From CAYMGM01 sp964390005 (GTDB lineage Bacteria > Pseudomonadota > Alphaproteobacteria > UBA9219), in assembly GCA_964390005.1 (NCBI GenBank), contig CAYMGM010000021.1:1-26314 (forward strand): a stretch of DNA of 26,314 nt, written 5' to 3'. Shown one piece after another: positions 1 through 7,498 of this stretch; the first letter of the stretch is position 1, and every line of letters begins with the position of its first letter. Both the position numbers and the translations under genes were made by a program. A model generated the notes under the pieces. That model saw nothing but the letters and a program-made list of their open reading frames with translations, had not been told where the DNA came from and did not search any database.

Positions 1-76
1 AGGAGTGTAGCTCAATTGGTAGAGCACCGGTCTCCAAAACCGGGGGCTGGGGGTTCGAGACCCTCCACTCCTGCCA
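1..76 (+). tRNA. tRNA-Trp (anticodon CCA)
   Basis: The sequence folds as a complete cloverleaf. The acceptor arms 1-7 and 66-72 are perfectly complementary. The D-arm is 10-25, the anticodon stem 27-31/39-43 has CCA at 34-36, and the T-arm 49-53/61-65 carries a TTCGA loop. The discriminator is G73 and the 3' CCA is encoded at 74-76. It lies 29 bases before secE, the usual tRNA-Trp-secE-nusG arrangement of Proteobacteria, so it is probably processed from the same transcript. Confidence 0.97.
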
Positions 77-105
77 CGCGCCGCGTAGGAAAGATTTGAG
101 GGATC

Positions 106-300
106 ATGAAGCTTGTCGAGTTTGTGCGCGAAACGCGCCGCGAGATTGCTAAAGTCACCTGGCCGACGCGCAGGGAGACGACGCTTACAACCGTCATGAT
201 TATTGTGATGGCCTTGTTGGCCGGGGTATTTTTCCTGGTGGTCGATACAGGCATTGGTTATGCCGTCAGCCGCGTTTTGGGCATGTCGGGCAATTCGTAA
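106..300 (+). CDS. secE: preprotein translocase subunit SecE
   Basis: The 64-aa product is the essential small subunit of the SecYEG inner-membrane translocon, where it clamps SecY. It has the single-membrane-span form usual outside the enterobacteria. A basic amphipathic N-terminus with the family motif KVTWPTRRE (residues 16-24) is followed by one hydrophobic segment at about 28-48. A GAGGGA ribosome site sits just before the ATG. It is placed between tRNA-Trp and nusG, the classic order. A reverse-strand reading frame over this region is only a shadow of the tRNA and secE. Confidence 0.96.
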   Translation: MKLVEFVRETRREIAKVTWPTRRETTLTTVMIIVMALLAGVFFLVVDTGIGYAVSRVLGMSGNS

Positions 301-329
301 CGGATTGAATTGAAGGGGGAGGACAGTCA

Positions 330-860
330 ATGTCCCATCGTTGGTACGTCATTCACGTTTATTCGGGCTTTGAAAAGAAAGTCGCTGAAACGGTGCGCGA
401 AACGGCGCTGAAAAAGGGCTTGGAAAGCTACTTCTCTGAAATTCTGATTCCGACGGAAGAAGTTGTCGAAGTTCGCCGCGGCGCCAAAGTGAATGCCGAA
501 CGCAAGTTTTTCCCCGGTTACGTTCTGATCAAAATGGATTTGACGGACGAAAGCTGGCATTTGGTGAAGAATACGGCCAAAGTCACCGGCTTTTTGGGTG
601 GCAGCGGCAAGCCCGCGCCGATTTCCGAAGCCGAAGCGCAACGCATCATGAAGCAAGTCAAGGAAGGCGTCGAGCATCCGAAGCCTTCGGTGACCTTCGA
701 AGTGGGCGAGCAAGTGCGTGTGGCCGATGGTCCCTTTGCTTCGTTTAACGGCATCGTCGAAGAAGTTGACGAATCCAAAGCGCGCCTTAAAGTCGCCGTT
801 TCGATCTTTGGTCGTGCGACCCCGGTCGAACTTGAATACGCGCAGGTCGAAAAGATCTAA
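330..860 (+). CDS. nusG: transcription termination/antitermination factor NusG
   Basis: The 176-aa protein binds RNA polymerase and couples it to Rho or to the ribosome. The N-terminal NGN domain spans about residues 4-110 and includes the diagnostic FFPGYVLIKM (60-69). The C-terminal KOW domain spans about 123-176 (VGEQVRVADGPFASFNGIV). Length and domain order are normal. A strong GGGGGAGGA ribosome site precedes the ATG, and the gene starts 29 bases after secE. A terminator directly follows, so the unit ends here instead of running on into rplK and rplA as in most proteobacteria. Confidence 0.97.
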   Translation: MSHRWYVIHVYSGFEKKVAETVRETALKKGLESYFSEILIPTEEVVEVRRGAKVNAERKFFPGYVLIKMDLTDESWHLVKNTAKVTGFLGGSGKPAPISEAEAQRIMKQVKEGVEHPKPSVTFEVGEQVRVADGPFASFNGIVEEVDESKARLKVAVSIFGRATPVELEYAQVEKI

Positions 861-886
861 AACAGAAAAGTATACAGAAAAGGCAT

Positions 887-917
887 GGCGGCAGTTTTTG
901 TCAAACAGCCGCCTTTT
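887..917 (+). terminator. Rho-independent terminator after nusG
   Basis: GGCGGC (887-892) pairs with GCCGCC (908-913). An A-A mismatch separates this from an inner GTTT/AAAC stem (894-897/903-906). The hairpin is followed by TTTT at 914-917. The T-run is short but the stem is strong, and it lies 26 bases after the nusG stop. Confidence 0.7.
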
Positions 918-970
918 GCAGCCTCGTCGCATTCTTATTTGAAACGACGATAGCCTCTGAAACTTCGCGC

Positions 971-998
971 TTTTCAAACGCTCTTAATCCGTTACAAT
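971..998 (+). promoter_or_regulatory. putative sigma70-type promoter for dapF operon
   Basis: TTTTCA (971-976, four of six consensus -35 bases) and TACAAT (993-998, five of six -10 bases) are separated by 16 bases. The pair lies between the nusG terminator and dapF and would start transcription about 25 bases before the dapF ATG. This is consensus matching only. Confidence 0.45.
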
Positions 999-1030
999 CC
1001 CTTGATCGTTCAATGAATAAAGGGGTTTCA

Positions 1031-1864
1031 ATGTCGACGGTTCCTTTTTTGAAAATGCACGGCCTTGGTAACGATTTCATCGTCGTGGACCGCCGAAAAC
1101 ACCCGATCGATCCATCGGTCGATCAACTTTGCTGGATGGCAGATCGCCGCTTTGGCATCGGCTGCGATCAGATCGTTTTTATCGATCCGCCCGAAAGCGA
1201 TGGGGCCGATATCTTCATGCGCATCCGCAACGCCGACGGATCGGACCCCAAGACTTGCGGCAATGCGTCGCGCTGTCTGGCGCTTCTTGAAGCCAAAGCC
1301 ACGGGCAAGGATTCGATTGTGATCGACACCGAGGTGGGGATTTTGCGCTGCAAGCGCTTGCCTGGCGAAGATCGCGTCACGGTCGATATGGGCGCGCCGC
1401 GTTTGGATTGGGCTCAAATCCCCGTCGCGCATGTTTGCGACACGTTGCATCTGCCGGTCTCGGTTGGCAGGTACGAAGATCCTGTCGGCGTCAGCATGGG
1501 CAATCCGCACTGCGTTTTCTTTGTGGACGCTATCGATACGGTTGATCTGGCACAAGTCGGCCCGCAAATCGAACATCATGCTTTTTTCCCGCAGCGTACG
1601 AATGTCGAGTTTGTACAGAAAGTGGGCGACGAAAAATTGCGCATGCGCGTTTGGGAACGCGGCACGGGCATCACCAGCGCTTGCGGGACGGGGGCTTGCG
1701 GCACGCTGGTCGCGGCCGTCCGCCGCGGCGTTGTCCCTGCTGGCGCGCTTGTCGATATCGTTTTAGATGGCGGCGTCTTGACCATTTCGTGGGACGGCAA
1801 GGACGGCTCGGTCTTCATGACGGGGCCTGCCGTGACATCGTTCAGCGGTACGTTTGATCTGTAA
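1031..1864 (+). CDS. dapF: diaminopimelate epimerase DapF
   Basis: The product interconverts LL- and meso-diaminopimelate, the last step before lysine and the peptidoglycan cross-linking residue. The 277-aa length fits the family. The N-terminus KMHGLGNDFIVVD is typical. The two catalytic cysteines are C76 in TCGNASRC and C218 in SACGTGAC, one in each mirror-image half, and MGNPH (156-160) is conserved. I chose the ATG at 1031 because AAGGGG lies a short distance upstream; an in-frame ATG at 1013 would add six residues and has no good ribosome site. The gene is followed after 32 bases by dapL, which makes the LL substrate, so the two enzymes act in sequence. Confidence 0.97.
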   Translation: MSTVPFLKMHGLGNDFIVVDRRKHPIDPSVDQLCWMADRRFGIGCDQIVFIDPPESDGADIFMRIRNADGSDPKTCGNASRCLALLEAKATGKDSIVIDTEVGILRCKRLPGEDRVTVDMGAPRLDWAQIPVAHVCDTLHLPVSVGRYEDPVGVSMGNPHCVFFVDAIDTVDLAQVGPQIEHHAFFPQRTNVEFVQKVGDEKLRMRVWERGTGITSACGTGACGTLVAAVRRGVVPAGALVDIVLDGGVLTISWDGKDGSVFMTGPAVTSFSGTFDL

Positions 1865-1896
1865 TTTTCTGCGCATACAACAGAAGGAATCTTTTC

Positions 1897-3135
1897 ATGG
1901 CTTGGCTCAACGAGAATTTTTTGAAATTGCAGGCGGGTTATCTTTTTCCTGAGATTGGGCGTCGCGTGGCGTCCTTTGTCAAAGAACACCCCGAAGCCAA
2001 AGTGATCCGCTGCGGCATTGGCGACGTGACCGAGCCTTTGCCGCCCGCCTCGATTGCGGCGTTGCATAAAGCCGTCGATGAAATGGCGGTGCGTGAGACG
2101 TTTCGCGGCTATGGCCCGGAACAGGGTTATGATTTCTTGCGTGAGACCATTGCCAAGCATGATTACAAAGACCGCGGCGTGAATGTTGAGCCGGACGAGA
2201 TTTTTGTCTCGGACGGATCGAAATGCGATTGTGGCAATATCCTTGATATTTTGGGCGAAGGCAATCGCGTGGCCGTGATGGACCCGGTCTATCCGGTTTA
2301 CGTCGACACGAACGTGATGGCGGGCAATGCTGGCGATGCGCGGACAGGCGGCGGCTATGACGGTCTGACCTATTTGCCTTGCACAGAAGAAAACGGCTTT
2401 GTCCCGGCGCTGCCCGTGGGGCCGGTCGATGTGATTTATCTTTGCTATCCCAACAACCCCACAGGCGGCGTTGCCAGCCGCGCTCAATTAGAGGAATGGG
2501 TTTCTTATGCCAACAAGGTCGGCGCCCTTCTTTTATTTGACGCCGCGTACGAAGCCTATATCACCACGCCCGGCATTCCGCATTCGATCTATGAAATCGA
2601 AGGCGCGCGCGCGTGCGCGATCGAGTTCCGAAGCTTTTCGAAAAACGGCGGCTTTACGGGGCTGCGCTGCGGCTTTACGGTCGTGCCGCATAGCGTGATG
2701 GCGCGGTCGCGCGATGGCAAAGCGCACCCGCTGCATGCGCTGTGGAACCGCCGCCATACAACCAAGTTTAACGGTGTCTCGTACCCCGTGCAGCGCGCTG
2801 CCGAAGCGTTGTATAGCGACGAAGGCAAGACGCAGGTTGGCGATTTGGTTTCGTTCTATATGGAAAATGCGCGCCTTCTGCGCGAAGCCCTGACGGGGAT
2901 TGGGCTGACTATCCACGGCGGCGTCGATGCGCCTTATCTGTGGATCAAAGGGCCCAAGGGCGACAAAAGCTGGGATCTGTTTGACAAGATCTTAGGGCGC
3001 GCTCATGTGGTGACAACGCCGGGATCTGGTTTTGGCGCGATGGGCGAGGGGTATTTCCGCCTGTCGGCCTTTAACAGCCGCGAGAACATTCTCGAAGTCT
3101 GTCGTCGTTTTCAGGAAAAAGGCTTGTTTGAATAA
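1897..3135 (+). CDS. dapL: LL-diaminopimelate aminotransferase DapL
   Basis: This 412-aa fold-type I PLP enzyme converts tetrahydrodipicolinate to LL-diaminopimelate in one step with glutamate as donor, bypassing the acylated DapD/DapC/DapE route. Family hallmarks are the N-terminus NENFLKLQAGYLFPEI, IRCGIGDVTEPLP (37-49), YPNNPTG (184-190), D215 in FDAAYEAYI, and the Schiff-base lysine K249 in SFSKNGGFTGLRCGF. AAGGAA precedes the ATG. It lies directly downstream of dapF, and the MFS gene follows after 10 bases, so the three are almost certainly one operon. DapL is best known from plants, cyanobacteria, Chlamydia and some anaerobes; it is uncommon in Alphaproteobacteria. Confidence 0.93.
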   Translation: MAWLNENFLKLQAGYLFPEIGRRVASFVKEHPEAKVIRCGIGDVTEPLPPASIAALHKAVDEMAVRETFRGYGPEQGYDFLRETIAKHDYKDRGVNVEPDEIFVSDGSKCDCGNILDILGEGNRVAVMDPVYPVYVDTNVMAGNAGDARTGGGYDGLTYLPCTEENGFVPALPVGPVDVIYLCYPNNPTGGVASRAQLEEWVSYANKVGALLLFDAAYEAYITTPGIPHSIYEIEGARACAIEFRSFSKNGGFTGLRCGFTVVPHSVMARSRDGKAHPLHALWNRRHTTKFNGVSYPVQRAAEALYSDEGKTQVGDLVSFYMENARLLREALTGIGLTIHGGVDAPYLWIKGPKGDKSWDLFDKILGRAHVVTTPGSGFGAMGEGYFRLSAFNSRENILEVCRRFQEKGLFE

Positions 3136-3145
3136 GGAAGGTTGA

Positions 3146-4372
3146 ATGAGCGGTCAAGACAGGCCCAGCGCCTTACGTGCCAATATTTGGAAACTGTACG
3201 CCGACCGCTTTTTCTGCAGCTTTTGGATTATTGCGCCGCTGATTGTGCCGTACTATGTCGAAAACGGCCTGTCGGCGACGCAGGTCTATTCGGTTCAAGC
3301 CATTTACAGTTTGGCGGCTTTGTTGCTGGATATCCCTACAGGCTATCTATCCGATGTCATCGGGCGGCGGCGCACGCTGTTGTTGGGCGGTCTTCTTTTG
3401 CCGCTGGGCATGGTGGCTTATGCGCTGGCGCATGGGTTTTGGACCATTGTCTTGGCCGAGCTTCTTGTCGCCTCGGGCAACAGCATGCGCATCGGGGCCG
3501 ACACGGCCTTTTTGTTCGAAACGCTGGAAGAGTTGGGCGAGGCTCAGGATTATAAAAAGCGCGAAGGCCAAGGCAATTTTCTTGAGCGGGCAGGCAGCGC
3601 AATCGCATCGTTGCTTAGCTCGCTGGCCGCTTTTGTTCCGCTGCGCGCTTTGGTGTGGAGCAATGTCGTCACGGCGGCGTTTTTGCTGCCGTTGTCTTAC
3701 GTGATGGCCGAGCCCGCTGTCGTGCGCGCCAATCACCAGAAAGCAAGCGATCATGCGCGCGCGTTATTTCGGGCGGTCAGGGTTATCTTCACCAGCGCGT
3801 CATTGCGATGGGTGGCGCTTTATGCTTCGACGCTGTTCGCGATCAGCATGATCTCTTTTTGGTCGTACTTTCTTTTGTTTGGGAAAATGGGCCTGAATCT
3901 GGGCTGGTATGGCGTCATCGCGGCGGCGATCAATTTTGCGGGCGGCTTTGGCGGAAAATGGGCCTTTTTCATCGAAAAGCGGATCGGCGCACGGCTGACC
4001 TTTTTCCTTCCTTTGTTGATCGCGCCGCTTTTGATGTTGCTGGCGGCGTTTCCTGTTATCGCTTGCTTGCCGCTTGTTTTCGTTTGCAGCTTTTTGCGCG
4101 GGCTTTCGCAGCCGCTTATCTGTCAGGCGGCCCAAGATCTTTCGCCGCCCGATCAACGGGCCACGACGCTTTCGGTCTTCTCGGCGATGGGCCGCATGGC
4201 TTATGTCGTTTTAACGGTGCCGACGGGCTGGATTGTCGATCATACTTCGTTATCGACCGCTTTTGTCTTTTTGGCTGGTATCACGCTTGTGGGCGCTGGC
4301 GCGGCACTTTGGGGGTTGAAAGAAACCCCCTTAATGCATTGTGAAAACAAAGAGATAAGCTGTGTTTCTTGA
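3146..4372 (+). CDS. MFS transporter
   Basis: This 408-aa inner-membrane protein is rich in hydrophobic segments throughout, consistent with about 12 spans of the major facilitator superfamily. The loop 2-3 signature GYLSDVIGRRR is at residues 66-76. Only 10 bases separate it from dapL, with AAGGAAG as ribosome site, so it is probably co-transcribed with dapF-dapL. Its substrate cannot be read from the sequence. Context would allow an amino-acid or diaminopimelate exporter, but this is inference. A GC hairpin at 4311-4330 lies inside the 3' coding end without a T-run. Confidence 0.88.
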   Translation: MSGQDRPSALRANIWKLYADRFFCSFWIIAPLIVPYYVENGLSATQVYSVQAIYSLAALLLDIPTGYLSDVIGRRRTLLLGGLLLPLGMVAYALAHGFWTIVLAELLVASGNSMRIGADTAFLFETLEELGEAQDYKKREGQGNFLERAGSAIASLLSSLAAFVPLRALVWSNVVTAAFLLPLSYVMAEPAVVRANHQKASDHARALFRAVRVIFTSASLRWVALYASTLFAISMISFWSYFLLFGKMGLNLGWYGVIAAAINFAGGFGGKWAFFIEKRIGARLTFFLPLLIAPLLMLLAAFPVIACLPLVFVCSFLRGLSQPLICQAAQDLSPPDQRATTLSVFSAMGRMAYVVLTVPTGWIVDHTSLSTAFVFLAGITLVGAGAALWGLKETPLMHCENKEISCVS

Positions 4373-4452
4373 GAAAAAAGTGAAAGTATAGCAGCGTCCA
4401 AAGTTGTAAAGAAAATATGCTAAAATAGGGCTTCGCCTATTGGGACGAGGCC

Positions 4453-5445
4453 ATGCAAAGTTTAAGCGATAAAGACCTTCGATTTGGCATTTTACAGGCC
4501 GACGCGACCGCGCAAGAGGTCCGCGATCTTGCCGCCATGTACAAAGTTTTTCGCCCGGCAGCGAGCGAAGCCGCCGTCCGTTCAATGCTTGCCAACAAAA
4601 GCGACAATCAAATCTTGATGCTTGCCCGCGCCCCAAACGGCGCGATTGCCGGGGCTTTGACGCTGCTTATTGAGCAAACGCCTTACGATCATGCCAATGT
4701 TCTTCATCTTGAAAAGGCCGTTGTTGCACCGGCTTGGCGCGGCCAACAGCTTTTTCGCCAACTGTACGAAAACGTCGCCTATGATTATGCACAGGCGCAT
4801 CACTGCGACAAAACGATCTTGATCGCCGATCCGGGGCTTGTTCCGTATTACAATGACATGATCGGCGCAATGCCGAATAAGCTGGTTTCGATGCAAGCGA
4901 ATCTTGCGCCGCAGATTGAAGCGATGCAGGCCTCGGGCAAAAAAGGTGAGGAAGGTTTGTCCGTCGCGCCGCTGGGGCCAGAAGTGTCTGACGCCGATTG
5001 CGACAGATTGGTGGCCTTGTACAAAGATTATCGCCAGCAGGTGACGCCCGAAAGTGTGCGCACCATGCTTGAAACGTCGCAAGACTTTCAGATCACCTTG
5101 GGGGCGCGTCAAACCGATGGTTCTCTTGTCGGGGTGATGACACTGCTGGTCGAACGAACGCCTTATGAAGACGCCAATACACTGCATCTTGAAAAACGCG
5201 CGATTGCGTCGGGATCTGATGCCGCCCGCGTTTGGCAAGCTTTATGGAAAGAAACGCTGTCTGTAGCCGCCGCACAAAAGGCTACGAAGGCTGTTTTTGT
5301 TTGCCCGCGTTATCAGGTGTCGATTTATCGGGATAAGTTTGGCGCACAGCCTGATCCGCAAATCTCGTTACTTGCGCCGCACCCACGGGCCGTGTCTATG
5401 CCTTCTGGATCACGGCCAGCCACTCTTCTTCAGACAAGACCTTAA
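4453..5445 (+). CDS. tandem-duplicated GNAT-like acetyltransferase
   Basis: The 330-aa protein consists of two homologous halves. Residues 24-92 and 184-252 align without gaps at about 31 of 69 identities, each ending in TPYxxANxLHLEK. The first half continues into VVAPAWRGQQLFRQLYE (90-106), which resembles GNAT motif A (the acetyl-CoA pyrophosphate loop, R/Q-x-x-G-x-G/A region), and ends with YYNDMIGA. In the second half the corresponding stretch (IASGSDAARVWQALWKE, 251-267) has lost the arginine-glycine signature, so it may not bind acetyl-CoA. The acceptor substrate is unknown. GACGAGG precedes the ATG. The last 16 codons overlap the end of ligA on the other strand, so the C-terminus is probably a read-on extension. 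Confidence 0.72.
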   Translation: MQSLSDKDLRFGILQADATAQEVRDLAAMYKVFRPAASEAAVRSMLANKSDNQILMLARAPNGAIAGALTLLIEQTPYDHANVLHLEKAVVAPAWRGQQLFRQLYENVAYDYAQAHHCDKTILIADPGLVPYYNDMIGAMPNKLVSMQANLAPQIEAMQASGKKGEEGLSVAPLGPEVSDADCDRLVALYKDYRQQVTPESVRTMLETSQDFQITLGARQTDGSLVGVMTLLVERTPYEDANTLHLEKRAIASGSDAARVWQALWKETLSVAAAQKATKAVFVCPRYQVSIYRDKFGAQPDPQISLLAPHPRAVSMPSGSRPATLLQTRP

Positions 5446-7498
5446 CGCCCAATTGCGCGGCTTTGGCGGCTTTGCTGCCCGCGTCTGCGCCAGCGATAAC
5501 AAGATTTGTTTTCGATGAAACCGATCCGGCCACCGTTGCGCCAAGGCTTTCGGCTTTGGCTTTGGCTTCGCTGCGTCCCATGCTGGTCAGGGTACCTGTG
5601 AAGACAACGGTTTGCCCCGCCAAAGGGCCCGCTTGATCGGGCAGGTCGGCGGCGTCTTCGATGGTCATCTCGGCCAGCAGATCATCCAAAACATTCTCGT
5701 TATGCGGCTCGGCAAAAAAAGCGACAATGTCTTCGGCAACCAGGGGGCCGATTTGATCGATGCCGATCAAGGTCTGCCAAGCCTCGCTTTCGGCGCCTTG
5801 CGCTGCCGCTTGGCTCATGGCCTCGCGAAAAGCCGTAAAACTTTTATAATGACGCGCCAAAAGCTTGGCCGTCGCTTCGCCAACCTGCATGATACCTAGC
5901 GCATAGATAAACCGCGCCAAAGGCACCGTTCGGCGCGCGTCAATCGCGGCCAACAGATTGGCAACGGATTTATCTTTCCAGCCTTTGCGTGCGGCCAGTT
6001 CTTTTTCATGCAGATGCAGTTTAAAAATCGCGGCAGGGTTGGGCAGAAGCTTGTCTTCCCATAATTCCAACACGCGCTTTTCGCCAAGGCCTTCGATGTT
6101 CAGCGCGTCGCGGCTGGCAAAATGGATCAGGCGCAAAGCGGCTTGGGCCGGGCAGACCAGGCCGCCCGTGCAGCGGCGTACCGCCATGCCTTCTTCGCGG
6201 ACGGCCAGCGATTTGCATTCGGGGCAGTGATCCGGGAAAACAAAGGCAGGAAAGCCTTCGGGCGGTCTTTTGGTCGTATCGACCGAGACGATTTGTGGGA
6301 TTACATCGCCCGCGCGTTGCACGATGACATGATCGCCTTCGCGGACGTCTTTGCGAACAATTTCATCTTCGTTGTGCAAGGTGGCGCGGCTGACCATAAC
6401 GCCGCCGACGTTGATGGGATCCAATTCGGCAACAGGCGTGAGCGCGCCGGTGCGCCCGACTTGAATGGTGATTTTTTGCAGGACTGTCTCGGCTTGCTCG
6501 GCGGCAAATTTGTGCGCAATGGCCCAACGCGGCGCGCGACTGACAAACCCAAGGCGCATTTGCAAAGCCGTGTCGTCAATTTTGTAAACGATGCCGTCGA
6601 TGTCAAAGGCCAGCGCATAACGGTCGCGTGCCATGTCGTGATAATAAGTTAAAAGCGCTTCAGCGCCGATACAGCGCCGCGCGGGCTCGTTCAGTCGAAA
6701 ACCCAGATCGGCCAACATCGCGCGCAGGGCGGTTTGAGACGGCGGCGGCGGCGCGCTGTTTTCGCCCAGCGCATAAGCAAAAAAGGAAAGGGGCCGCAAA
6801 GCCGTGATCGCCGGGTCTAGTTGGCGAACGCTGCCTGCCGCCGCGTTGCGCGGATTGGCAAAGATCTTTTTGCCTTCTTTTTCTTGCGCTTCGTTCAACG
6901 CTAAAAAGGCGTCGCGGTTCATATAAATCTCGCCGCGCACTTCAAGGATTTCCGGGAATGGCGCGTGGAGTTTTTGCGGCACGTCGGCGATGGTGCGGAC
7001 ATTGGCGGTAATGTCTTCGCCCATCGCGCCGTCGCCGCGCGTGGCGGCTTGGACCAGTTCGCCCTTTTCATAGCGAAGCGAGGCCGAAAGCCCGTCGATT
7101 TTCGGCTCGGCCACAAAGGTCAGCGGCGCATCGTCGTCAAGAGATAGAAACCGCCGAATGCGCGTGACGAAATCGGCGACGTCTTCATCGGTAAAGGCAT
7201 TGCCCAGCGACAGCATCGGTATCTTATGCTGAACTTTACGAAAACCGGCAGCCGGGGTGGCGCCGACTTTTTTATCGGGATCGTAATCAGGCGCGGCGAT
7301 CGTGGGAAAAGCGTCGCGCAGCGCGCGATACCGGGCGCGGAGGGCATCGTAAGCCGCGTCTGAAATCTCTGGCGCGTCGTTTTGGTGATAAAGCGTATCG
7401 TGATGCGCGATTTCTTTGGCAAGGCGCGCGAGCTCGGCTCCGGCTTCGATCGGCAAAAGCGTTGAAGGAGCTTGCGGCAGAGTTTTCTTCTGTGTCAT
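5396..7498 (-). CDS. ligA: NAD-dependent DNA ligase LigA
   Basis: This 700-aa enzyme seals nicks with NAD+ as adenylate donor in replication and repair. The adenylation domain carries the nucleophilic lysine K133 in EPKIDGLSASLRYEKG and TRGDGAMGEDIT. An OB fold follows, then a Cys4 zinc finger (C425, C428, C443, C449), helix-hairpin-helix repeats, and a C-terminal BRCT domain from about residue 625 (VVFTGTLTSMGRSEAK). Full length. Its ATG overlaps the recN stop as ATGA, indicating translational coupling. The 3' end overlaps the convergent GNAT-like gene by 50 bases. Confidence 0.98.
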   Translation of the reverse strand: MTQKKTLPQAPSTLLPIEAGAELARLAKEIAHHDTLYHQNDAPEISDAAYDALRARYRALRDAFPTIAAPDYDPDKKVGATPAAGFRKVQHKIPMLSLGNAFTDEDVADFVTRIRRFLSLDDDAPLTFVAEPKIDGLSASLRYEKGELVQAATRGDGAMGEDITANVRTIADVPQKLHAPFPEILEVRGEIYMNRDAFLALNEAQEKEGKKIFANPRNAAAGSVRQLDPAITALRPLSFFAYALGENSAPPPPSQTALRAMLADLGFRLNEPARRCIGAEALLTYYHDMARDRYALAFDIDGIVYKIDDTALQMRLGFVSRAPRWAIAHKFAAEQAETVLQKITIQVGRTGALTPVAELDPINVGGVMVSRATLHNEDEIVRKDVREGDHVIVQRAGDVIPQIVSVDTTKRPPEGFPAFVFPDHCPECKSLAVREEGMAVRRCTGGLVCPAQAALRLIHFASRDALNIEGLGEKRVLELWEDKLLPNPAAIFKLHLHEKELAARKGWKDKSVANLLAAIDARRTVPLARFIYALGIMQVGEATAKLLARHYKSFTAFREAMSQAAAQGAESEAWQTLIGIDQIGPLVAEDIVAFFAEPHNENVLDDLLAEMTIEDAADLPDQAGPLAGQTVVFTGTLTSMGRSEAKAKAESLGATVAGSVSSKTNLVIAGADAGSKAAKAAQLGVKVLSEEEWLAVIQKA

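Noticed and set aside
327..977. 216-codon minus-strand frame over nusG
   Set aside because: It is antisense to a certain gene, has Phe/Arg-rich shadow composition and no known motif.
1576..2487. 303-codon minus-strand frame over dapF/dapL
   Set aside because: It lies antisense to two confident genes; the composition is typical of a mirror frame of GC-rich coding DNA.
4311..4330. GGGGGTT/AACCCCC hairpin at the end of the MFS gene as a terminator
   Set aside because: It lies inside the coding region and is followed by TTAATG, not a T-run.
4424..4441. AATAGG/CCTATT hairpin in the leader of the GNAT-like gene
   Set aside because: It has only six pairs, half of them A-T or T-A, and no sign of a riboswitch or terminator; probably chance.
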